The notes under the pieces: model-generated
What the model was told of the DNA's origin: nothing
Databases searched by the model: none
What the model saw: the letters and a program-made list of their open reading frames with translations, nothing else
Shown here: one piece after another, positions 45,534 through 53,854 of the stretch
Layout: each line of letters opens with the position of its first letter
Position numbering within the stretch: position 1 is the stretch's first letter
Made by a program: the position numbers and the translations under genes
Assembly: GCF_000590475.1 (NCBI RefSeq)
Contig: NZ_CP007441.1
Span: 3,106,660 to 3,170,659, forward strand
Length of the DNA: 64,000 nt
Direction: 5' to 3'
Origin: Stutzerimonas stutzeri
GTDB taxonomy: Bacteria > Pseudomonadota > Gammaproteobacteria > Pseudomonadales > Pseudomonadaceae

Positions 45534-46787
45534 ATGCTGAGCTGGGACGAATTCGACGAAGAAGAAACCACCACCGCCACCGCGCAAGCCGCCCCTCAAG
45601 CCGCTGCCGCAAAGACTGAATCTCCGGCCAAGCTCGACCAGGACGCCGCTGGCTCCGTCGAAGAAGCCCGCGCCGTTGCCTCTGATGACTCCGCTGCCGT
45701 CGCCCGCGCCAAGAAGGCCTTGGACGACCTCGACATTCAGGAAGGCCTCGACGAACTGGAAGGCGAATCCGCCCGCGTTCACGTTGGCGACAAGCAAATG
45801 ATCAACGCCCGCGCCGACCTCAACCAGCTCGTACCCTTCAAGTACGACTGGGCCTGGCAGAAGTATCTGGATGGTTGCGCCAACCACTGGATGCCGCAGG
45901 AAGTGAACATGAACGCCGACATCGCCCTGTGGAAGAGCCCGGACGGCCTCACCGAGGATGAGCGCCGCATCGTCATGCGCAACCTCGGCTTCTTCTCCAC
46001 CGCCGACAGCCTGGTCGCCAACAACCTCGTGCTGGCCGTGTACCGCCTGATCACCAACCCCGAATGCCGCCAGTACATCCTGCGCCAGGCCTTCGAAGAG
46101 GCGATCCACACCCACGCCTACCAGTACTGCATCGAGTCACTGGGCATGGATGAAGGCGCGATCTTCAACATGTACCACGAGATCCCGAGCGTCGCGAAGA
46201 AAGCCTCCTGGGGCCTCAAGTACACCCGTTCGATCTCCAACCCCGAGTTCACCACCGGCACCGTCGAGACCGATAAAGAGTTCCTGCGCAATCTCATCGC
46301 CTATTACTGCGTACTGGAAGGCATCTTCTTCTACTGCGGCTTCACCCAGATCCTCTCCATGGGCCGCCGCAACAAGATGACCGGCACCGCCGAGCAGTTC
46401 CAATACATCCTGCGCGACGAGTCCATGCACCTGAACTTCGGCATCGACGTGATCAACCAGATCAAGATCGAAAACCCGCACCTGTGGGACGCCGCCATGA
46501 AGGACGAAGCGACCCAGATGATCCTCCAGGGTACGCAACTCGAAATCGAATACGCCCGCGACACCATGCCCCGCGGCGTCCTCGGCATGAACGCCTCGAT
46601 GATGGAGGACTACCTCAAATTCATCGCCAACCGCCGCCTGACGCAGATTGGTTTGAAGGAAGAGTATCCGGGTACTACCAACCCGTTCCCATGGATGAGC
46701 GAGATCATGGACTTGAAGAAGGAAAAGAACTTCTTTGAGACGCGGGTGATTGAGTATCAGACGGGTGGGGCTTTGAGCTGGGATTAA
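45534..46787 (+). CDS. nrdB: class Ia ribonucleotide reductase small subunit NrdB
   Basis: This 417-aa radical-bearing beta subunit has a low-complexity N-terminal extension (about 1-85, Ala/Glu/Thr-rich). The ferritin-like diiron domain follows, with ligand helices including EEAIHTHAYQY and DESMHLNFGID. The extension is longer than in E. coli NrdB (375 aa). The ATG follows AGGAGAAACC. Downstream is an intrinsic terminator. Confidence 0.97.
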   Translation: MLSWDEFDEEETTTATAQAAPQAAAAKTESPAKLDQDAAGSVEEARAVASDDSAAVARAKKALDDLDIQEGLDELEGESARVHVGDKQMINARADLNQLVPFKYDWAWQKYLDGCANHWMPQEVNMNADIALWKSPDGLTEDERRIVMRNLGFFSTADSLVANNLVLAVYRLITNPECRQYILRQAFEEAIHTHAYQYCIESLGMDEGAIFNMYHEIPSVAKKASWGLKYTRSISNPEFTTGTVETDKEFLRNLIAYYCVLEGIFFYCGFTQILSMGRRNKMTGTAEQFQYILRDESMHLNFGIDVINQIKIENPHLWDAAMKDEATQMILQGTQLEIEYARDTMPRGVLGMNASMMEDYLKFIANRRLTQIGLKEEYPGTTNPFPWMSEIMDLKKEKNFFETRVIEYQTGGALSWD

Positions 46788-46820
46788 TTTTCAGCGAGAA
46801 GACCATAAATCGATTCGAAG

Positions 46821-46841
46821 CCCCGCTCAAGCGGGGTTTTT
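46821..46841 (+). terminator. rho-independent terminator of nrdB
   Basis: CCCCGC-TCAA-GCGGGG followed by TTTTT, 33 bp after the nrdB stop, is a textbook intrinsic terminator. It lies only 26 bp before the next gene, so that gene must rely on readthrough or on a promoter overlapping this spot. Confidence 0.9.
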
Positions 46842-46867
46842 GTTAGATAAAGCAACAGGGAAGAAAC

Positions 46868-49186
46868 ATGTCTAATAAAATAGGTTTTTTTGCATATCCA
46901 GCCAAGCCAGCTGAACTGGGGCACACCATTGAAGCGGCTGTCCTACAGCAAAACGCTAAAAACAGCAGAACCCATATAAAAACCTGGACCTCCCTAGATA
47001 TTATTGGCCACTTTATCTCACAGCAGGTATTAGCAGGAATAGATGAGGCTGACTTCCTAGTTGCGGACATAACGAAGTTAAATTTTAATGTAACTTACGA
47101 AATTGGATACGCTATCGGCCGAGGAAAGAGAATACTGCTAACTCGCAACTCAAGCCTGAAAGAGTCTAACCCAACAATAAAGGACGTCGGGATATTTGAC
47201 ACCATCGGCTATAAGATGTATCAAAACTCAAGCGAGCTATCAACCCATCTACTTGAAGCTGAAACTAAAGACCCTTTAGAGCTGCCGCAGCGAAAGAATA
47301 CGAGCGCCCCCGTATACCTCCTCGAAAGCCGCTACAAAACAGATTGGGCTTCCAGAATAGTTTCGCGGATAAAGAAAGCAAAATATATATTCCGATCCTT
47401 TGATCCGAACGAACAGCCTAGACTCTCAGCAAGCGATGCGATAAAGCAAGTGACGGAGTCACTTGGAGTAGTTGTGCCCCTTCTTGCGTTAAATGCGGAA
47501 GACTCGGAAATACACAACATGCGTGGCGCATTTCTAGCCGGCTTAGCTGATGGGCAAAATATTGCGCTGTGCATACTGCAGAACGGAGAAGACCCTGTCC
47601 CACTAGACTATCGCGATTTTGCAAAGGCGACGTACCATCCCGACGAGGTCAATGACCATATAGCGGAATTTGCAAGCCAAGTTGCGGAAGCCTTTCAGCA
47701 AAGCGCATCACAGAGCTTCTCGCCTCCTCAGAGCTATCTACAAAAGCTAGATTTAGGCGCAACCTCTGCCGAAAATGAGATGCGCACTTTACAAATGTAC
47801 TATCTGAAGACAGATCAGTTTTTAAAGTCATTGCGCGGCGAGGCCAATGTCGTAGTTGGCCGGAAAGGGTCGGGAAAATCAGCTATATTCTTACAAATCA
47901 GAGACAGAGAAAGGAACAAAAGCAACAATATAGTCCTGGACTTGAAGCCGGACGGCTATAAATTAATAAAATTTAAGGAGCTTATACTCGACTTCCTCGA
48001 AGAAGGAACATTCCAGCACACCATCATGGCATTCTGGGAGTATATATTGCTGCTTGAAATTTGTTATAAGATATTGGAGAAAGATAGAGAGCGTCACATC
48101 CATGATCATAATATATATGAAAGCTATAGAAAATTAGCCGATATTTATCACTCAGAAACCTACGTCACCGAAGGCGACTTCTCCGAAAGAATGAGTATTT
48201 TGATGGAAAAGATTTCCACGGAATATCAATCTAAATATGGCACAGAAACCAAGGTGCGTTTATCTGCACCACAGCTAACACAACTATTATATAGCCATGA
48301 CGTTCGTGCATTGTCAGAGCAGGTCATCCAGTACATGCGTAACAAAGATACGCTATGGCTTCTGTTTGACAATATCGATAAGGGGTGGCCAACATCAGGC
48401 TTACAGCATGAAGACATGCTCATCGTTCGTGCACTACTAGATGCCACTCGAAAAATTGAGCGTCAGTTTGATAGAGCTCATGTGAATGTTAATAGCATAG
48501 TATTTCTACGTAATGATGTGTATGAACTGCTCGTTAAGGAGACATCGGACCGAGGAAAAGAAGCTAAAGTTATTCTAGACTGGACTGATCCAGACCTGCT
48601 TAGAGAACTCCTTAGATTGCGGATAGTGGCCAACAACGGGAACACCGACGAAGACTTCCATATTGTTTGGCCAAGGATTTGTACAAGCCATTATAACGGT
48701 GAAGAAACGTCTCAATATCTGATTGAAAGAAGCCTCATGCGGCCTCGCTTCCTGCTTAACCTGATTAACCAATGCAAAAGCTTTGCAATAAACTTGAATC
48801 ACGAAAAAATTAACTCCGACGACATTGAGAAGGGCTTAAGCGCTTACTCGACTGATTTGCTTACTGACATCGGCTATGAAATTAACGATATTGCCAATAA
48901 TGGCAACGACGTTTTATATGCATTCATAGGTAGTAAAAGCACTCTAAGCAGAGAAGACATACGTCAAACTCTTATTGAGTTTGGTGTCACCAACGATAAA
49001 ATCGAAAGTATTATTGAACTATTGCTTTGGTATGGCTTCATCGGAATAGAAACAAACATGGAAGCAAAATATATTTATAACTTCAACTACAGCATGCATC
49101 TCATAAACGGTATTATCAAAAAAAGCAAGAACCCTGTTTACCACATAAACCCTGCCTTTTGGCCTTCACTTATGATTGACAGCTGA
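46868..49186 (+). CDS. deoxyribosyltransferase/TIR-like + P-loop ATPase fusion, candidate defence protein
   Basis: This 772-aa protein has three parts. Residues 1-95 resemble nucleoside 2-deoxyribosyltransferase or TIR-like folds (ADFLVADITKLNFNVTYEIG, with Glu78 at the likely catalytic position). Residues about 140-275 look like a second, degenerate copy (IHNMRGAFLAGLADG around Asn217). From about 320 there is a P-loop ATPase with GRKGSGKS (Lys337) and Walker B LWLLFDNIDKGW (Asp501, Asp504), resembling the Sll1717-type ATPases. Base composition is far more AT-rich than its neighbours, indicating transfer. AGGGAAG precedes the ATG. A sensor-ATPase with nucleotide- or NAD-degrading effector is inferred from architecture only. 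Confidence 0.8.
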   Translation: MSNKIGFFAYPAKPAELGHTIEAAVLQQNAKNSRTHIKTWTSLDIIGHFISQQVLAGIDEADFLVADITKLNFNVTYEIGYAIGRGKRILLTRNSSLKESNPTIKDVGIFDTIGYKMYQNSSELSTHLLEAETKDPLELPQRKNTSAPVYLLESRYKTDWASRIVSRIKKAKYIFRSFDPNEQPRLSASDAIKQVTESLGVVVPLLALNAEDSEIHNMRGAFLAGLADGQNIALCILQNGEDPVPLDYRDFAKATYHPDEVNDHIAEFASQVAEAFQQSASQSFSPPQSYLQKLDLGATSAENEMRTLQMYYLKTDQFLKSLRGEANVVVGRKGSGKSAIFLQIRDRERNKSNNIVLDLKPDGYKLIKFKELILDFLEEGTFQHTIMAFWEYILLLEICYKILEKDRERHIHDHNIYESYRKLADIYHSETYVTEGDFSERMSILMEKISTEYQSKYGTETKVRLSAPQLTQLLYSHDVRALSEQVIQYMRNKDTLWLLFDNIDKGWPTSGLQHEDMLIVRALLDATRKIERQFDRAHVNVNSIVFLRNDVYELLVKETSDRGKEAKVILDWTDPDLLRELLRLRIVANNGNTDEDFHIVWPRICTSHYNGEETSQYLIERSLMRPRFLLNLINQCKSFAINLNHEKINSDDIEKGLSAYSTDLLTDIGYEINDIANNGNDVLYAFIGSKSTLSREDIRQTLIEFGVTNDKIESIIELLLWYGFIGIETNMEAKYIYNFNYSMHLINGIIKKSKNPVYHINPAFWPSLMIDS

Positions 49187-49368
49187 GTTCAAGCTTCAAG
49201 GATGCGTGAGAAATAGCGGGAGGCAGCGCAGTCCTCACTTATAATCTTAAGCGGATAGATTACAGAGGTTCAAGAAGACAGTAGGCAGAATCTCCCTGCT
49301 TTTGAGGATTTGCGAAATACCAACCTGAGCGTGCGCTAGCAGCGCGGCTTTCTTGCAGGAGTCAGCGG

Positions 49369-50421
49369 ATGGCACCCAAAATAAAACTTATTAGTGACGC
49401 AGAGAATCAAAATCGACTCAGTGTATTCATTGAAGATAATGAATACACTGACGGAGTGTATTGCTCGGATCTCAACGGCATTCACATTCACGCTTACAAC
49501 ATAGATTTCACATACGCACTACATGATTTTACCGTTAATGATTTTCCAAAAGAAGTTTGCAATCTAAGCCTAACGGTGGGCTCCAGCTTTGAAAACTGTA
49601 ACAGGGCGCAGGTGGAGATAGACCTCGATACACAAGGAAGTTCTTATCTTTGCGCGAGATTCCAACAAGAAGTTCGATCCGATCATTGGAAAGGAAATTA
49701 CAGCTTTGAAGATTTCGTTAAAACTTTCGAAACCTCTTGCCTCACAAATGAAAGAATTTCCTATTATCAAGGCGACGAGATTGCAAGCAATGGGTTTGGT
49801 ATAGAAATCGAAATTGACCGTTCCATGGCGATCAAAGAGATCATTAAAAACCTAACTGAAATATTTGACGATATTATTGAGCACACTAAGAATAATCTCA
49901 GCCAAGAAACTGGACTGACCTTCCAATTTGACTTTCCTAAGAATTTGTCAGCAGCATGCGAGCAATACCTAATATATTTCTCACAATTCATGCTGGATAT
50001 TGGGATGGAGATAGAAAGTAACTTAATACAAAAAAATCAGAAAACCATATTTTCAGTAACACCCGTCAATAAAAAGCATGCTTTATCAACCATACATGAA
50101 GCAATCAGTATCTATCTAAGTCTTCCCAACAGCAAAATACCCATGCCCGAGGCCGGCGCTGACGCGGCTGTTACACAGCTGACCGCAAATGTGCTGCATC
50201 TTCAATCTCAACTGACTTTTCTCTCCGCAACACTGGAGGCGAAAAATGCGACTATTCTTGCTTTACAAACTGCGGCAGAAATAAGACAAATTGCCGAAAT
50301 AAGCACTATAGTTCACAGCGATAAAAATCTAGTAGACATTATCAAGCTCAAGAAATACGAAGGGCGGTTCTTTTCTGTCGACTTACCTGCTTTAATTAAA
50401 ATCCTAAAAAGGTCAAAATAA
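49369..50421 (+). CDS. unknown AT-rich protein, possible partner of the ATPase gene
   Basis: This 350-aa protein is not recognised. The first part (about 1-130) looks beta-rich. A mixed alpha/beta middle (about 165-265) includes YLIYFSQFMLDIGMEIES and a SVTPVNKKHALSTI block. A heptad-like coiled-coil helix follows (about 270-315) and a short basic C-terminal end. There is no signal or membrane segment. It shares the low GC and strand of the upstream ATPase fusion, 182 bp away, with GCAGGAG before the ATG. Co-inheritance is suggested, function unknown. Confidence 0.7.
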   Translation: MAPKIKLISDAENQNRLSVFIEDNEYTDGVYCSDLNGIHIHAYNIDFTYALHDFTVNDFPKEVCNLSLTVGSSFENCNRAQVEIDLDTQGSSYLCARFQQEVRSDHWKGNYSFEDFVKTFETSCLTNERISYYQGDEIASNGFGIEIEIDRSMAIKEIIKNLTEIFDDIIEHTKNNLSQETGLTFQFDFPKNLSAACEQYLIYFSQFMLDIGMEIESNLIQKNQKTIFSVTPVNKKHALSTIHEAISIYLSLPNSKIPMPEAGADAAVTQLTANVLHLQSQLTFLSATLEAKNATILALQTAAEIRQIAEISTIVHSDKNLVDIIKLKKYEGRFFSVDLPALIKILKRSK

Positions 50422-50451
50422 AAAAGGAGACATATTGAACTATCACCGATT

Positions 50452-50492
50452 TAAAAAGAGAGAAAAGGGGACTGATTTAGTTTTCTGCCCCT
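50452..50492. repeat. tag resembling REP-transposase-associated sequence
   Basis: AAAAGGGGACTGATTTAG followed by TTTTCTGCCCC reads here, and a relative (AAAGGGGACGGATATATTTA) lies at 55509-55533. From memory, AAAGGGGACAGATTTATTTT-like tags accompany REP-associated tyrosine transposase genes in many proteobacteria. No transposase frame is nearby, so this would be a relic or a target. Confidence 0.4.
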
Positions 50493-50654
50493 ACCACCTG
50501 CCCTCATGACGGGAAGCGGGCTCCGAGTCGCCTGACTTTTCCCTTTTTCCGCATTTACAACCGTCAGTCAGGGAACCGCACAAACCGCTTGCCGACTTCT
50601 CATCCTATCGGCACATTGCATGGCGCAATCATTTAGCCATCACAAGGACGCGAC

Positions 50655-51551
50655 ATGGCCCGCCGGCGCAAGAAATCCCCTTTCGAAGACTTAGTCGATC
50701 TCGCTGCCTTGTTGCCTTGGTGGATCACCTTGCCGCTGGCGCTCATCGCGTACCTGTGGCTCCACAGCATCGCCATTTCACCAATCCCAACACTCGCCAA
50801 TCCTGCCGAACTTGGCGGTCAGTTACCCAGCATTATGTTTCGTGGACTAGCGGCGCCCGCACAGTACCTGCTCCCCGCTGCGCTGGTAATCGGCGCCATC
50901 GCTTCGATCTTTGCCCGCATTCGGCGCAAGAAGCTTTTCGACTCCGTGGCAAGCGAGGAGAACACGCTGGAGTCCATTAGCTGGCGCGAGTTCGAGTTAT
51001 TGGTTGGTGAAGCATTCCGGCGCAAGGGCTATACCGTTCAGGAGACTGGCCAAGGCGGAGCCGATGGCGGTATCGATCTGGTGCTCTTAAAGGATGGCGA
51101 AAAGTACCTGGTGCAATGCAAACAATGGCGCCGCCAACTGGTTCAGGTGAACGTAATACGTGAGCTATTCGGCGTCATGGCCGCCGAAGGGGCGAAAGGC
51201 GGCTTCGTCGTGATTTCCGGTCGATTTACCGAGGATGCCATGGCGTTCGCCCAGGGCAAGAATCTGCAACTGATCGAAGGCGCCGAGCTGAACGACATGA
51301 TTCGTCAAAGCCGAGCGACCGCGGCTCGTCCGAATTCGCAATCCACAAACAACAAAGCGCCTTACCAACCGAAATCGCTTTCACCAGACCCAGTCGTCCA
51401 GACCCCTCACCCAACACAACCCGCCTGCCCCACCTGTCAAGCACCGATGGTTCAGCGCGTGGCAAAACGAGGAAGCAATGTCGGGAATACGTTTTGGGGT
51501 TGCTCGCATTATCCGAAGTGCAAAACCACACGAAACGAAATGCCCGCATAG
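50655..51551 (+). CDS. Mrr-type restriction endonuclease with membrane anchor and zinc ribbon
   Basis: This 298-aa protein has two N-terminal membrane segments (about 20-38 and 70-88) and an Mrr_cat nuclease domain (about 108-215) with GGADGGIDLVL (Asp141) and VQCKQW (Gln154, Lys156). It ends with a topoisomerase-type zinc ribbon (Cys258, 261, 283, 289). Such proteins are common in pseudomonads and likely cut DNA near the membrane, possibly foreign or modified DNA. Its GC content is back near that of the chromosome. It lies directly after the AT-rich pair. Confidence 0.88.
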   Translation: MARRRKKSPFEDLVDLAALLPWWITLPLALIAYLWLHSIAISPIPTLANPAELGGQLPSIMFRGLAAPAQYLLPAALVIGAIASIFARIRRKKLFDSVASEENTLESISWREFELLVGEAFRRKGYTVQETGQGGADGGIDLVLLKDGEKYLVQCKQWRRQLVQVNVIRELFGVMAAEGAKGGFVVISGRFTEDAMAFAQGKNLQLIEGAELNDMIRQSRATAARPNSQSTNNKAPYQPKSLSPDPVVQTPHPTQPACPTCQAPMVQRVAKRGSNVGNTFWGCSHYPKCKTTRNEMPA

Positions 51552-51647
51552 CGGATGTTCTAGAAGTGCGGATGGCAAGCCTGAACGGCCCCGCCTTGCA
51601 CGGTCCAGATAAAGCGTGTGAAATCGCCCGATTCGCTATCCACCACC

Positions 51648-52352
51648 ATGGAGGGCCTTGTGGCCAAGTTCCTGAACACCAGCGCAACAAACTACTACCT
51701 AGAAGAGATGATCAAGACGGCCAAAGACCGCCTGATTCTGATCAGCCCATTCCTGCGGCTAAACGAGCGCATCAAGGAGCTGTTGGAAGATAAGGATCGA
51801 CTGAAAATCGATGTTCGGATTGTGTATGGAAAAAGCGAGCTGCAGCCCGAAGAGGTCAACTGGCTCAAAGGCCTGAGCTACATCCGCACGAGCTTCTGTA
51901 AGAACCTTCATGCGAAGTGCTACCTGAACGAAGAAAGCTGCATTATCACCAGCCTCAACCTCTATGAGTTCAGCCAGGTAAACAACAATGAGATGGGTGT
52001 TCTCATTGATCGACAGAGCGATACCGACCTCTACCGCGACGCCTATGAAGAAGCCCAACGAATCATCCGCATCAGCGACGAAGTACGTATTTCGTTGGAA
52101 GTTGTGGCCAAGGACAGCGAGCCAGCCGGTGAAACTGACGACAGCGTGAACAAGCTGACCAGTTCAAAAATGGCGCAAAAGCTGGGGCTCAAGACGCCCG
52201 AGCTTCTAGAAAAGCTATTAAGCCAAGGGCTTCTTGAGCTTCGCGACGGCAAGAACTACCTGACCGATAAAGGTAAGGAAGCTGGCGGTGAGTTTCGCAT
52301 GAGCCCGAAGTTCGGTCCTTACTTCCTCTGGCCGGTGGGGCTGGATATCTAA
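51648..52352 (+). CDS. PLD-like phosphodiesterase protein
   Basis: This 234-aa protein has a single phospholipase-D/nuclease-type motif (NLHAKCYLNEESCIITSLNL: His88, Lys90, Ser102, Asn104) with a downstream Glu115. A C-terminal winged-helix-like segment follows (about 170-220). PLD nucleases work as dimers with one motif each, so a DNA-acting nuclease is plausible. The ATG at 51648 is chosen over a GTG at 51618; neither has a strong ribosome site. It follows the Mrr-type nuclease by 96 bp. Confidence 0.75.
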   Translation: MEGLVAKFLNTSATNYYLEEMIKTAKDRLILISPFLRLNERIKELLEDKDRLKIDVRIVYGKSELQPEEVNWLKGLSYIRTSFCKNLHAKCYLNEESCIITSLNLYEFSQVNNNEMGVLIDRQSDTDLYRDAYEEAQRIIRISDEVRISLEVVAKDSEPAGETDDSVNKLTSSKMAQKLGLKTPELLEKLLSQGLLELRDGKNYLTDKGKEAGGEFRMSPKFGPYFLWPVGLDI

Positions 52353-52715
52353 GCTTGCCAAACGGGATAGCCTGGAAAAGCAGATGCACGGAATATGAGC
52401 GAGTTGCCTGGAAGTGACGCGTGGAAAAGGCTTCACGGTTTTCACCCTACCTCTGTCCTTGCATGCCCCTGCGCTTTCCAGCCCGTACCGCACGTGCTGT
52501 TAGACGACAGTAATCGCACCTTCAGGAGACCGAGCGAAATCGTTGTGAAAGAGAGTGAGCCGCGTGGATGCGGCTGCATTCCGTGCAGGGCCTGTAAATG
52601 ATCTTTTAGCGTCACTTACTCCATTCCTACTCTCTCTACCGTTTTGCGTGCCAGATCACCCGGCATGTCAGGCAGATGCAATACCGTGCTCGGAGTCGCA
52701 CAGAAGCAGACAACG
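52353..52715. other. gene-free stretch with repeat element copy A
   Basis: This is a 363-bp gap after the PLD gene. It holds the degenerate first copy of the GTGGAAAA hairpin repeat (52396-52450). No coding potential is visible, and I see no clear promoter for the small membrane gene that follows. Confidence 0.5.
52396..52450. repeat. GTGGAAAA hairpin repeat, copy A
   Basis: The element reads GCGAG-TTGCCTGGAAGTGA-CGCGTGGAAAAGGCTTC and on to TTTTCACCCTAC. It shares its layout with copies at 53798-53854 and 62298-62356. One arm is partly degraded here. Confidence 0.6.
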
Positions 52716-53024
52716 ATGAACGACAGCAGCAACCTGATCCTATTCCTCGCTACCCAGTTTGCGCTGCCGTTAGGCATCACCTATGTCTATTGCCGAAGCA
52801 AGGGCATTCCCACCCAGTCGTGGCGAGCGGGCGGCATATTTCTCATTGCCATGTCGGCTGCGATGCTACTTTTTACCGGGCTGCTCGGCTTGCCAATCCA
52901 TGTGAAAAACGTCGGCTTCATGACGAACAGGCACATGGGGTTAACCTGCGGAGCCATCGGTATCGTCGCCGGTATCGTGATGGGCTATTTAGCGAGACGT
53001 TTCGAGAGCGAGCGTAGCGACTAA
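52716..53024 (+). CDS. small three-helix membrane protein
   Basis: This 102-aa protein has three hydrophobic helices (about 6-24, 36-57, 75-94) and a basic C-terminus. The ATG at 52716 is preferred to the frame start at 52644 because the extra residues are polar and unpatterned. I do not recognise a family. It lies in the variable segment between the PLD gene and the next membrane protein. Confidence 0.6.
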   Translation: MNDSSNLILFLATQFALPLGITYVYCRSKGIPTQSWRAGGIFLIAMSAAMLLFTGLLGLPIHVKNVGFMTNRHMGLTCGAIGIVAGIVMGYLARRFESERSD

Positions 53025-53277
53025 CCCAGACGCAGCCGGGGCGGTTGTCTTTTGCTTACTTTTCTTTGCCCTGGCCGGCGAGCCAAGAAAGCGAGGCGCG
53101 AGGGAGCGCAAGACCTTCCTACTAGGCGATGCAAAAGCTGTGGCCAAACGTTAGTTGAACGGGCTCACGAGACACAGGGTGCAGACCACATTTTTCAAGC
53201 TTAGCCAGCGTCCTGCTCTGCTCAAATGCCCTATAGCGCATCAGCGCTCTTAAACAACTTCGAGGGATAACACGCGT
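53025..53277. other. intergenic spacer with Pseudomonas-type repeat text
   Basis: This 253-bp spacer contains GTCTTTTGCTTACTTTTC followed by TTTGCCCTGGCC. I recall a motif like this (TTTTGGTTACTTTTTCTTTG) as common repeated intergenic text in Pseudomonas genomes. No gene is seen. Confidence 0.4.
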
Positions 53278-53802
53278 ATGGACACTCGCTTTCTAAGCCT
53301 CATGGAATTCCAAAACGTCTTTTTCTACCGATTCGTTACGCTCGCCATTTTCGTGACAGTCGGCGTGATGTTGTTGTTCGCACTGCCCGACATGAAACGC
53401 GCCGAGATATGGGTGATTGTGCCGGTGCTTTTCATAATGTGGGGCCGCTTTGCCGTTGAATATGTCCGGATCAAGAAATGTGGCCCTGCGTTTATTCATA
53501 ACGATGAGCTGGTGATTACCCGCGACGCGGGTCACCGGCAAATACCCTTGACCCGCATCCGCTCGGTCACTTCCAAACACAGCTTGTTCATGGTGCGCCG
53601 TTATCGCTCCTGGACGGATCACCTGGCATTTCTGCAGGTCACGCTAAACAACGGCGAGCGCGTTTACACCCTGGCCGAGAGCAAAGTGTTTGAATATCCG
53701 GCGGGCAAGAAAACGCTGAGCGCGATTCAGGCTGCTGTTCTTGCGGCCAAGACAAAAAGCCTCACATCACAGCCAAACCATGATGCGGGACGTTCGGTTT
53801 AG
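53278..53802 (+). CDS. small membrane protein with PH-like domain
   Basis: This 174-aa protein has two N-terminal helices (about 14-34 and 42-60). A beta-rich cytoplasmic part follows (GPAFIHNDELVITRDAGHRQIPLTRI onward) that resembles bacterial PH-like domains next to membrane segments. The C-terminus is a short helix and polar tail. No specific function is known. The start coincides with the first ATG after the spacer. Confidence 0.65.
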   Translation: MDTRFLSLMEFQNVFFYRFVTLAIFVTVGVMLLFALPDMKRAEIWVIVPVLFIMWGRFAVEYVRIKKCGPAFIHNDELVITRDAGHRQIPLTRIRSVTSKHSLFMVRRYRSWTDHLAFLQVTLNNGERVYTLAESKVFEYPAGKKTLSAIQAAVLAAKTKSLTSQPNHDAGRSV

Positions 53803-53854
53803 CGAGGTAGCCTGAGAGTAACGCGTGGAAAGACTTCGCCGTTTTCCACCCTAC
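53798..53854. repeat. GTGGAAAA hairpin repeat, copy B
   Basis: The element reads TTTAGCGAGGTAGCCTGAGA, then ACGCGTGGAAAGACTTCGCC and GTTTTCCACCCTAC. It overlaps the end of the PH-like gene and lies before the convergent transporter. The arms GTGGAAA and TTTCCAC form the hairpin. Confidence 0.65.
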
